Shown: one piece after another, positions 1 through 6,185 of the stretch | How positions within the stretch are numbered: position 1 is the first letter of the stretch | Layout of the letters: the number at the start of each line of letters is the position of its first letter | Source of the DNA: a bacterium | GTDB lineage: Bacteria; Patescibacteriota; Patescibacteriia; Magasanikbacterales; GWA2-37-8 | Direction of reading: 5' to 3' | Assembly (NCBI GenBank): GCA_021790135.1 | Contig: JAJYIJ010000055.1 | Coordinates: 1 to 6,798, forward strand | DNA: 6,798 bases | Notes under the pieces: generated by a model | What the model was told of the DNA's origin: nothing | What the model saw: the letters and a program-made list of their open reading frames with translations, nothing else | Database searches by the model: none | Made by a program: the position numbers and the translations under genes

Positions 1-533
1 CAGAAAGCGCTCCCACAACTGCCAGCACCGCTGCTTCCGGTGGTGTTTTCTCAACGCTTGGAATTAATGGGACATTATTGGCTGCCCAGTTTGTTAACTT
101 CGCTATCGTTGCTGCCATCCTATGGTTTCTGATTTTAAAACCACTGACGAAAACGCTGCGCGACCGCGCCAAACTCATTGATGAAAGTATTGAAAACGCC
201 AAAAAAGTTGATGAAAATTTACGGCGGAGTGAACTGGAATTTCAAAAAAGAGTTGATGAAGCGAAGATGGAAGCCAGCAAAATTGTCGAGAAAGCTGGTA
301 ATCAAGCGGATGCTGTCGCCAAAGATATGAAAGAAAAAGCCAAAAATGAAATTGAACTTTTGGTGACGCAAGCTAAACACATGATACAGCGCGAAAAAGA
401 TGAAATGCGTCAAGATATTCGAGAAGAAGCCGCTGATTTGGTGAAACAGGCATTGGAAAAAATTTTATCAGAAAAAATGACAACAGAAAAAGATGTCGCC
501 CTCATTGAAGAAATGCTCACGAAAATAAAATAA
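1..533 (+). CDS. atpF: F0F1 ATP synthase subunit b (5'-partial)
   Basis: Subunit b forms the membrane-anchored peripheral stalk that holds the F1 head still against the rotor. The reading frame is open to the window edge (first full codon at base 3), giving 176 visible residues. The true start lies upstream; the TTG at 78 falls inside the conserved membrane region and is not a convincing start. Visible order: an Ala/Ser/Thr/Gly-rich head (visible residues 1-18), the short motif LGINGTLL leading into one membrane segment (about 25-45, containing QFVNFAIVAAILWFLILKPL), then a long Lys/Glu/Ala-rich helix typical of the b dimer coiled coil, ending in a delta-binding-type tail (VKQALEKILSEK). The stop is 2 nt before atpH. 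Length and layout match bacterial b subunits (about 155-180 residues), so little is likely to be missing. The alternative b' paralogue is less likely because no second b gene is seen. Confidence 0.95.
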   Translation, partial: ESAPTTASTAASGGVFSTLGINGTLLAAQFVNFAIVAAILWFLILKPLTKTLRDRAKLIDESIENAKKVDENLRRSELEFQKRVDEAKMEASKIVEKAGNQADAVAKDMKEKAKNEIELLVTQAKHMIQREKDEMRQDIREEAADLVKQALEKILSEKMTTEKDVALIEEMLTKIK

Positions 534-535
534 TT

Positions 536-928
536 ATGGCAAAAAAGACCGATACAAACAAAGATTACGCCATTGCTTTGTACCGAATGACGCTGGACAA
601 GTCCGGAGCTGAACTCAAAGAGGTAACGCGAGCTTTTGTCCACCTCCTCGCCGTTCGAGGTTTATTAAAACACGCCGACCGTATTATTAATGAATTTATT
701 AACTACAGCAAACAAGAAAATGACGAGAAGGAAATCGAAATTACCTCCGCACACTCTCTTTCCGAAAATGTCGTAAAAACGATTAAACAGGCTTTTGGAC
801 GCAACGTCACGGCCTCCACCAAGGTTGACGCATCGATTCTTGGTGGCATTGTCGTAAAAACAACAGATAAAATTTTCGATGCCAGTCTTAAAACACAAGT
901 GGAACGGTTACACGCCGAACTTTCATAA
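536..928 (+). CDS. atpH: F1 ATP synthase subunit delta, short form
   Basis: Delta caps the F1 head and ties it to the b stalk. The product is 130 residues against about 175-180 in most bacteria. The C-terminal domain is clear: residues 101-125 carry the family hallmark ILGGIVVKTTDKIFD followed by a Leu-rich end, comparable to the GG/GV-IIR-GD-IDGS region of E. coli delta. At the N-terminus, YAIALYRMTLD (11-21) matches helix 1 of the usual YAKALF type. The segment AFVHLLAVRGLLKHADRIINEF (33-54) resembles helices 5-6 of the six-helix bundle, so helices 2-4 appear to be missing rather than an end being cut off. The ATG is 2 nt after the atpF stop, with no Shine-Dalgarno sequence, suggesting translational coupling. 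No frameshift is evident. The identity is secure from the C-terminal motif and the position between atpF and atpA. Confidence 0.9.
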   Translation: MAKKTDTNKDYAIALYRMTLDKSGAELKEVTRAFVHLLAVRGLLKHADRIINEFINYSKQENDEKEIEITSAHSLSENVVKTIKQAFGRNVTASTKVDASILGGIVVKTTDKIFDASLKTQVERLHAELS

Positions 929-958
929 TTAAACTGTGAAAAAATTAACTCTAAATGT

Positions 959-2449
959 ATGTCCGCAAGCACCATTATCGAGGAATTGAAAAAAAATATT
1001 GCTTCCTTTGAAAAGCAAGTCGAAGTTGAAGAAATTGGAACCGTCATGGAAATTGGCGACGGCATTGCTCGACTTTCCGGTTTGTCATCCTGCCAACTGA
1101 ATGAAATGATTGAATTTTCTGGCGGCGTCTACGGCGTAGCGCTTAACCTTGAAGAAGATTTTGTTGGGGTGGTTGTCCTTGGTGAATTTGAGCATATTAA
1201 AGAAGGAGATACGGCCAAACGCACGGGACGTATCTTGTCCGTTCCAGTTGGCGAAGAGGTAATCGGACGCGTCGTGAATCCGCTTGGCATGCCCATCGAC
1301 GGAGGCGCGCCCATGAAATCAAAAACATTTTATCCGATTGAAAAAATTGCCCCTGGCGTGATGACCCGTCAGAGAGTCAACCAGCCGGTGCAAACGGGTA
1401 TTAAAGCCATTGACGCCATGATTCCGATCGGGCGCGGTCAACGCGAACTGATCATCGGCGACCGACAAACCGGCAAAACTGCCGTGGCGATTGACACAAT
1501 TTTGAACCAGAAAGGGCAAAACATGATTTGCATTTATGTCGCCATCGGCCAGAAAGAATCCCGGGTCGCTCGTTTGGTGCAAAAATTGAAAGAGGCTGGT
1601 GCTATGGACTATAGCGTCGTTGTTTCGGCATCTGCGTCCGAAGCCGCCGCTTTGCAATATATTGCTCCTTATGCCGGCGTTGCAATCGGCGAATACTTTA
1701 TGGATCAAGGACGGGACGTATTGATTATTTACGATGACCTTTCCAAACAGGCCGTCGCTTATCGTTCAATGTCACTCCTCCTTCGCCGCCCACCCGGACG
1801 CGAGGCCTACCCAGGTGATGTCTTTTATCTCCACTCTCGTTTGCTCGAACGCGCCTGCCGCCGCAACCAAGAACACGGTGGTGGCTCCATCACTGCTTTA
1901 CCAATCATCGAAACGCAAGCTGGCGACGTTTCCGCTTACATTCCAACCAATGTCATTTCGATTACCGATGGACAAATTTTTCTCGAAAGTGACCTCTTTT
2001 ACCGCGGCATCCGTCCGGCCCTGAATGTCGGCATCTCCGTTTCTCGCGTCGGCGGTGATGCTCAAATAAAACCAATGAAGAAAGTCGCCGGAAAAATTAA
2101 GCTGAGCCTGGCCCAGTTCCGCGAATTGGAAGCTTTTTCACAATTTTCGAGTGACCTTGATCCGGAAACTAAAAAACAAATTGACCTCGGTCGTCGTCTT
2201 GTGGAAATTTTAAAACAGCCGCAATACAGCCCGATGCCAGTGGAAAACCAAGTGGCAATTATTTACGCTGTCACCAACGGCTACGCCAATGATGTTGCAA
2301 TTGAAAAAATGCAAGAATGGGAAAACGGTTTTCATGCTTTTTTCGATGCAACCAAAAAAGCGTTGCTTAGCCAACTGGCGGAAGGAAAATGGGATGAAGC
2401 GATTGAAAATGAATTAAAGCAAGCGATTGAAGAATATAAAAAGAAATAG
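959..2449 (+). CDS. atpA: F1 ATP synthase subunit alpha
   Basis: Alpha forms the non-catalytic nucleotide-binding positions of the alpha3beta3 head. It has 496 residues, close to the usual 500-513. The N-terminal helix that binds delta is present (STIIEELKKNIASFE, from residue 4), followed by the beta-barrel domain (about 25-95). The Walker A motif GDRQTGKT is at 167-174 and Walker B LIIYDD at 255-260. The ATP synthase alpha/beta signature PALNVGISVS is at 353-362, followed at once by R363, the arginine finger that reaches into the neighbouring beta site. The C-terminal helical domain is complete. The start ATG lies 30 nt after atpH, the largest gap inside the operon, and has no Shine-Dalgarno sequence. 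An overlapping ATG at 955 is out of frame, and there is no in-frame ATG, GTG or TTG between the atpH stop and 959. Arg codons are almost all CGN. Identity is certain. Confidence 0.99.
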   Translation: MSASTIIEELKKNIASFEKQVEVEEIGTVMEIGDGIARLSGLSSCQLNEMIEFSGGVYGVALNLEEDFVGVVVLGEFEHIKEGDTAKRTGRILSVPVGEEVIGRVVNPLGMPIDGGAPMKSKTFYPIEKIAPGVMTRQRVNQPVQTGIKAIDAMIPIGRGQRELIIGDRQTGKTAVAIDTILNQKGQNMICIYVAIGQKESRVARLVQKLKEAGAMDYSVVVSASASEAAALQYIAPYAGVAIGEYFMDQGRDVLIIYDDLSKQAVAYRSMSLLLRRPPGREAYPGDVFYLHSRLLERACRRNQEHGGGSITALPIIETQAGDVSAYIPTNVISITDGQIFLESDLFYRGIRPALNVGISVSRVGGDAQIKPMKKVAGKIKLSLAQFRELEAFSQFSSDLDPETKKQIDLGRRLVEILKQPQYSPMPVENQVAIIYAVTNGYANDVAIEKMQEWENGFHAFFDATKKALLSQLAEGKWDEAIENELKQAIEEYKKK

Positions 2450-2454
2450 ATAGT

Positions 2455-2748
2455 ATGGCTGGAAGAAGCCGCGAGATCCTTTTCTCCGCCAATAATGAAC
2501 AAATCAAAATTAAAGAGAAGGAACTTGCAGAAGCAAAAAAAGAAGTAGAAAGGCTGGAAAGGCAACTTGAAGAAAGTCGTCATCGACAGTACGAACCGGG
2601 TTTTGCAGAAAAAAATGCTGAACTACAAAAAGAAATTGGAATCCTAAGAGGGAAAATTGAAACGATTAAAGTTGAAATAAAAAACCTAAAAGAAGAAGAT
2701 GATTCTTGGACTCGTGCCGCGAATTCTAAAAACAAACCCCAAGCTTGA
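2455..2748 (+). CDS. Small coiled-coil protein of unknown function inside the atp operon
   Basis: I do not recognise this 97-residue protein. It is very rich in Lys and Glu, has no membrane segment or signal peptide, and is probably cytoplasmic. Two helices are suggested: about residues 14-43 (I17, L24, V31, L34, L38 as core positions) and 50-81. The second has an exact heptad pattern with L57, I61, L64, I68, I71, I75 and L78 spaced 4-3-4-3-4-3. P48-G49 lies between them, so a helical hairpin or a dimer is plausible. The tail (about 82-97) looks disordered. It starts 5 nt after atpA and ends 3 nt before atpG, so it must be co-transcribed with them. It uses AGA/AGG for about half of its Arg codons, unlike atpA where CGN dominates, which hints at later acquisition or weaker expression. 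It is not a known F1 subunit. A regulatory or assembly role is only a guess from its position. That it is a real gene is supported by the tight fit between stop and start codons. Confidence 0.75.
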   Translation: MAGRSREILFSANNEQIKIKEKELAEAKKEVERLERQLEESRHRQYEPGFAEKNAELQKEIGILRGKIETIKVEIKNLKEEDDSWTRAANSKNKPQA

Positions 2749-2751
2749 CGT

Positions 2752-3666
2752 ATGGCCTTAAACACCAAAGCAATCAAACGCCGCATAAAATCGGTTTCCA
2801 GTACTAAGAAAATCACGAAAGCGATGCAGATGATTAGTGCTGTTAAAATGCGCCGGGCTGTACAAAACGTTTTGGCGGCGCGCAGTTACGCCAATTTGGG
2901 CTGGGAAATTGTCAATGACATCGCAAAAAAAATCGATGTCCGTGTTCATCCGCTCTTAAAGTCACGCCGTGTCAAACATATCGGTTTGATTCTCATCACC
3001 AGCAACCGTGGCCTCGCGGGTGGTTTTTCCAGCCGGTTGCTCCACGAAGTCCATCGTTACGTGCTTAGCGTGAGAGCCGAAGTCGACGCCGAAGCGGATA
3101 TTATCCTATCCGGGAAACACGGTCGAAACATTTTTCATAAATTTGGCCACGAAGTGGTAGCGGAATTTAATAAAGTTGATCTAACCACACGTATTGAAGA
3201 AATTTTGCCGATTGCGCAGATGGTTATGCAAGATTTTGTGAATGGCAAATATGATCGTATCGTCGTGGCTTATACCGATTATAATTCCGCAATCAATCAG
3301 ACGCCGCGCGTGAAGCAAATTTTACCGCTTACCAACGACGATGGATTGCTCGGACATATAGAAAATGAAGCGCCCGATCAAGAAAAGACGCTAGCCACCA
3401 ATACCGGATTCGGCTACCTGTTTGAACCTGATCCGAAGCGTGTGCTGAATGTTCTGCTGCCGCGCTTAGTAGAGACGCAAATATATCAAGCCGTACTCGA
3501 GTCGGACGCCTCGGAACACAGCGCCCGCATGATGGCGATGCAAAATGCGACCGATGCCGCCGAAGGTATGATCAAAGAATTAAATTACAGTTTCAATAAA
3601 GCACGCCAAGCCGCGATTACGCAAGAAATCAGTGAAATTGTCGGTGGAGCCGCCGCTCTTGAGTAA
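2752..3666 (+). CDS. atpG: F1 ATP synthase subunit gamma
   Basis: Gamma is the central shaft whose rotation drives conformational change in the three beta subunits. It has 304 residues, slightly longer than the usual 285-295. The N-terminal helix (about 3-55) carries the family pattern RRIKSVSSTKKITKAMQMIS, and the globular domain has TSNRGLAGGF at 83-92, equivalent to the usual TSDRGLCGG. The C-terminal helix ends in ITQEISEIVGGAAA (289-302), which fits the gamma signature pattern. Extra length may lie in the variable stretch around 200-230, rich in Asp, Glu and Asn. Both long helices of the rotor coiled coil are intact, so it should be functional. The ATG is 3 nt after the coiled-coil gene stop and has no Shine-Dalgarno sequence. 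Confidence 0.98.
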   Translation: MALNTKAIKRRIKSVSSTKKITKAMQMISAVKMRRAVQNVLAARSYANLGWEIVNDIAKKIDVRVHPLLKSRRVKHIGLILITSNRGLAGGFSSRLLHEVHRYVLSVRAEVDAEADIILSGKHGRNIFHKFGHEVVAEFNKVDLTTRIEEILPIAQMVMQDFVNGKYDRIVVAYTDYNSAINQTPRVKQILPLTNDDGLLGHIENEAPDQEKTLATNTGFGYLFEPDPKRVLNVLLPRLVETQIYQAVLESDASEHSARMMAMQNATDAAEGMIKELNYSFNKARQAAITQEISEIVGGAAALE

Positions 3667-3674
3667 TTATACCT

Positions 3675-4265
3675 ATGAAAAAATATTTAGCTCTTAGTAT
3701 GGCGGCGCTCTTTCTTGGGGCAGGTTGTGCCCGAACTTCGCTCGCGCCTAGTGCGGCTTCACCACAGCATGTTGACGCCTCGAATGTTTCTGCAGCCACG
3801 ACAACGCTAAAAAAACCGCTTGAGGATTTTACATTCAATTTGTCGACTGCTTGGACCAAATCGGTTGAGCCTAACAGCGATCCGAACAGTGGCTACGAAC
3901 ATGTTACCTTTACGAATAAGGTAAATCCATCACTTAACATTAACTTATATACGTTTCCCATTGGTGCTGGCAGCTTTGACATCATTCATGAAGCAGTTAT
4001 AAATTCGTCGACTATTAAAACAAATAATCCTGAGGTAAATCTTACGTATTGGCTCAGCCGCCCGTGCCTGAATGTCGAAGTCGATACCTGCCCAAGCAGT
4101 GAAACAAAAAATAGCGGCGGAAATATTGATCTCTTCTGGAGTGATAATATTCTCGGTGCACATATCAATGCGTCCTTGCCGGACAACAAAACTGATGAAC
4201 AAACAATTTTATCTGCCATGCAATCAATTATACAAACATTTAAATTTACTGACCTAACAAAATAA
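3675..4265 (+). CDS. Predicted lipoprotein of unknown function inside the atp operon
   Basis: This 196-residue protein begins with a lipoprotein-type signal peptide: MKK, a hydrophobic stretch (4-16), and the lipobox-like LGAGC with the candidate lipidated cysteine at C18. Gly at -3 is not the commonest residue but is allowed by the PROSITE lipoprotein pattern. A Ser/Ala/Thr-rich linker (about 19-45) leads to a domain from about 50 to 192 with beta-strand-like alternation. C131 and C139 could form a disulfide outside the cell membrane. The domain opening (FTFNLSTAW) and the ending (ILSAMQSIIQTFKF) resemble PsbP-like lipoproteins that open with F-F-YP--W and close with I--TFKF. This is a weak pattern match made by eye. 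It starts 8 nt after atpG and ends 4 nt before atpD, so it sits in the same transcript. No ATP synthase role is known for such a protein. Its base composition looks more AT-rich than its neighbours. Confidence 0.8.
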   Translation: MKKYLALSMAALFLGAGCARTSLAPSAASPQHVDASNVSAATTTLKKPLEDFTFNLSTAWTKSVEPNSDPNSGYEHVTFTNKVNPSLNINLYTFPIGAGSFDIIHEAVINSSTIKTNNPEVNLTYWLSRPCLNVEVDTCPSSETKNSGGNIDLFWSDNILGAHINASLPDNKTDEQTILSAMQSIIQTFKFTDLTK

Positions 4266-4269
4266 CCGT

Positions 4270-5637
4270 ATGATGAAAGGAACAATCACCCAAGTAATCG
4301 GAGTCGTGGTTGACGCCCATTTTCCGGGAAAAATACCTGAACTGTACACTGCCCTCGAGACAAAACTCCCTAATGGGACAGAGCTAACTTTGGAAGTCCA
4401 GCAACATCTCGGCGAAGAAACAGTACGCGCCATTGCCATGTCGACAACTGACGGCCTTGCTCGCGGGCAAGAAATTCTTGCGACTGGCGAACCGATTAGC
4501 GTTCCCGTTGGCCCCGAAACCCTCGGCCGCATGTTTAATGTTGTCGGCCAAGAAATTGACGGCAAGGGACCGGTGAATTCCAAAAAACGCTTTCCGATCC
4601 ATCGCCAGGCTCCTTCCTTTATTAAACAGTCAACGAAGTCAGAAGTGCTCGAAACCGGCATCAAGGTAATTGACCTTATCTGTCCATTTTTGAAAGGCGG
4701 TAAAGTCGGCTTGTTCGGCGGAGCCGGCGTCGGCAAAACTGTTTTAATTCAAGAACTTATCCGCAACATTGCCCAAGAACATGGCGGCTATTCCATGTTT
4801 GCCGGTGTCGGCGAGCGCACTCGCGAGGGTAATGATCTCTATGGCGAAATGAAAGAAAGCGGCGTGCTTGACAAAACTGCTCTTGTTTTTGGACAGATGA
4901 ACGAACCGCCTGGAGCGCGCGCTCGCGTAGCTTTAAGTGCTTTGGCAATGGCTGAATATTTCCGTGACGAAGAGGGGAGAGACTTACTGCTTTTCATTGA
5001 TAATATTTTCCGCTTCACACAAGCCGGTTCTGAGGTTTCGGCCTTGCTCGGTCGTATGCCAAGCGCCGTCGGTTACCAACCGACATTGGCGACTGAAATG
5101 GGCACCCTCCAAGAACGCATCACCTCAACCGATAAAGGTTCTATAACTTCAGTTCAAGCTGTTTATGTTCCAGCCGATGACTTGACCGACCCGGCGCCGG
5201 CGACGACCTTCGCTCATCTTGACTCAACTGTCGTGTTGAATCGCTCGCTGACAGAGCTCGGAATCTATCCGGCCGTCGACCCGCTCGATTCCAACTCCAC
5301 CATTCTCGACCCGAACATTATCGGCGAATTACATTATCGCACCGCCCGCGATGTCCAGAAAGTCTTGCAACGTTACAAAGATTTGCAAGACATTATCGCT
5401 ATTTTGGGTATGGAAGAACTGAGCGAGGAAGACAAAACAACTGTTATCCGCGCGCGCAAAATTCAACGTTTTCTCTCGCAGCCGTTCTTTGTCGCCGAAG
5501 TCTTTAGCGGCATCGAAGGAAAATATGTTCCGGTCGCTGAAACCATTCGCGGTTTTCGTGAAATTCTTGATGGTAAATACGATGATAAACCGGAGAGTGC
5601 TTTTTACATGAAAGGCACAATCGATGAGGTTAAATAA
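4270..5637 (+). CDS. atpD: F1 ATP synthase subunit beta (catalytic)
   Basis: Beta holds the catalytic sites that make ATP from ADP and phosphate. It has 455 residues (usual about 460-480). Walker A GGAGVGKT is at 150-157. The catalytic glutamate is E182 in GERTREGND (181-189), and Walker B LLFIDN is at 239-244. The signature PAVDPLDSNS is at 334-343. The lever motif that contacts gamma reads EELSEED (382-388), with Glu replacing the first Asp of the usual DELSEED. All catalytic residues I can place are intact. The start has two adjacent ATGs (4270 and 4273). I chose the first because it has the T at -1 shared by every other start in the window. The gap to the preceding lipoprotein gene is 4 nt, with no upstream Shine-Dalgarno sequence; the purine-rich AAAGG lies inside the gene. 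Identity is certain. Confidence 0.99.
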   Translation: MMKGTITQVIGVVVDAHFPGKIPELYTALETKLPNGTELTLEVQQHLGEETVRAIAMSTTDGLARGQEILATGEPISVPVGPETLGRMFNVVGQEIDGKGPVNSKKRFPIHRQAPSFIKQSTKSEVLETGIKVIDLICPFLKGGKVGLFGGAGVGKTVLIQELIRNIAQEHGGYSMFAGVGERTREGNDLYGEMKESGVLDKTALVFGQMNEPPGARARVALSALAMAEYFRDEEGRDLLLFIDNIFRFTQAGSEVSALLGRMPSAVGYQPTLATEMGTLQERITSTDKGSITSVQAVYVPADDLTDPAPATTFAHLDSTVVLNRSLTELGIYPAVDPLDSNSTILDPNIIGELHYRTARDVQKVLQRYKDLQDIIAILGMEELSEEDKTTVIRARKIQRFLSQPFFVAEVFSGIEGKYVPVAETIRGFREILDGKYDDKPESAFYMKGTIDEVK

Positions 5638-5643
5638 GTAAGT

Positions 5644-6054
5644 ATGAGACTAGAAATCATCACGCCCGAACGAATTGTCTTATCTGATAAAATTGACCGC
5701 ATCACCTTAATGACAGAAAATGGAGAAATTTCTATCCTTCCTCACCACATTCCGTTTGTCTCCAATCTGCGACCAGGCGAAGCCCGCTACGAAAAAGAAA
5801 AACACGAAGCTTCACTGGCTATTGCCGGTGGTTTTGTTGTGGTGCGTGAAGACGGTAGCGTGGTGATTCTCGCCGACGCCGTCGAACATCCGGAAGAAAT
5901 TGACCTCACTCGCGCTGAAGCGGCGCGCGCTCGCGCTGCCAAACTCATGAGTGAAATTCGCAGCAAGGAAGACGTCGACTTTACGGCTCTACAGATGAAA
6001 CTGGAAAAAGAATTAAACCGCATCCGAGTAGGGAATAAATACCGAAAAATTTGA
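5644..6054 (+). CDS. atpC: F1 ATP synthase subunit epsilon
   Basis: Epsilon sits at the foot of gamma on the c-ring and, in many bacteria, restrains ATP hydrolysis. It has 136 residues, a normal full length. The N-terminal beta-sandwich (about 1-80) shows the family features: LEIITPERIVLS, GEISILPHHIPFVSNLRPGE, and GGFVVVREDGSVVILAD. The C-terminal two-helix domain (about 84-133) is complete. It contains I86-D87-L88-T89-R90-A91, which fits the I(L)DxxRA ATP-binding motif described for Bacillus-type epsilon. The second helix ends in NRIRV, similar to the NRLSV-like end of that protein. An ATP-sensing, hydrolysis-inhibiting role is therefore plausible but untested. It starts 6 nt after atpD and is the last gene of the operon, ending in TGA ahead of a hairpin terminator. 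Confidence 0.96.
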   Translation: MRLEIITPERIVLSDKIDRITLMTENGEISILPHHIPFVSNLRPGEARYEKEKHEASLAIAGGFVVVREDGSVVILADAVEHPEEIDLTRAEAARARAAKLMSEIRSKEDVDFTALQMKLEKELNRIRVGNKYRKI

Positions 6055-6099
6055 TGTAACAAGAGTGGACTTTTCCCGTCATCTACAGTACGAGAATCT

Positions 6100-6127
6100 T
6101 CTAGGCTATCCCCATGGATAGCCTAGA
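6100..6127 (+). terminator. Hairpin terminator of the atp operon
   Basis: A perfect 12-bp inverted repeat, TCTAGGCTATCC and GGATAGCCTAGA, encloses the 4-nt loop CCAT. It is followed by TTTGTCTCATTCTT, a T-rich but broken tract. It lies 45 nt after the atpC stop and just before a new promoter, which fits an intrinsic terminator for the + strand operon. The tract is imperfect, so termination may be partial. The reverse strand lacks a T tract after the stem. Confidence 0.75.
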
Positions 6128-6139
6128 TTTGTCTCATTC

Positions 6140-6168
6140 TTGACGAAAAAAGGCTTGCTTGTTATACT
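6140..6168 (+). promoter_or_regulatory. Sigma70-type promoter for the ABC transporter gene
   Basis: A -35 box TTGACG (6140-6145) and a -10 box TATACT (6163-6168) are separated by 17 bp, the ideal spacing. Each box differs from consensus (TTGACA, TATAAT) at one base. Transcription would start near 6174-6176, leaving only about 10-12 nt before the ATG at 6186. The mRNA would then be nearly leaderless. The box positions are seen directly; the start point is inferred. Confidence 0.75.
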
Positions 6169-6185
6169 AGTCGGTCTTTTTGAAT

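Noticed and set aside
78..80. TTG as the start of atpF
   Set aside because: The frame stays open to the window edge, and the motif LGINGTLL that normally precedes the membrane helix lies partly upstream of it.
955..957. An ATG just upstream of the atpA start
   Set aside because: It is 4 nt upstream and out of frame with alpha; the 959 start gives the expected N-terminal helix.
1319..1708. A 129-residue open frame on the - strand inside atpA, and other antisense frames throughout
   Set aside because: They overlap strongly conserved subunit genes, have no recognisable motifs or start signals, and are composition shadows.
1734..2024. A 96-residue + strand frame inside atpA
   Set aside because: It is an out-of-frame shadow of the conserved alpha sequence that includes the signature region, with no family likeness.
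2746..2748. Recoding of TGA as Gly, as in some Patescibacteria lineages
   Set aside because: TGA is not used within any conserved subunit, and it ends the coiled-coil gene and atpC just where the next gene or the terminator begins, so the standard code fits.
3600..3675. A possible internal promoter ahead of the lipoprotein gene
   Set aside because: AT-rich bits resemble a -10 box but no -35 box lies at a proper distance, so an internal promoter is not supported.
6055..6099. Possible small gene or regulatory RNA between atpC and the hairpin
   Set aside because: No start codon with a useful frame and no stable extra stem were found; it is treated as the 3' untranslated end of the operon.
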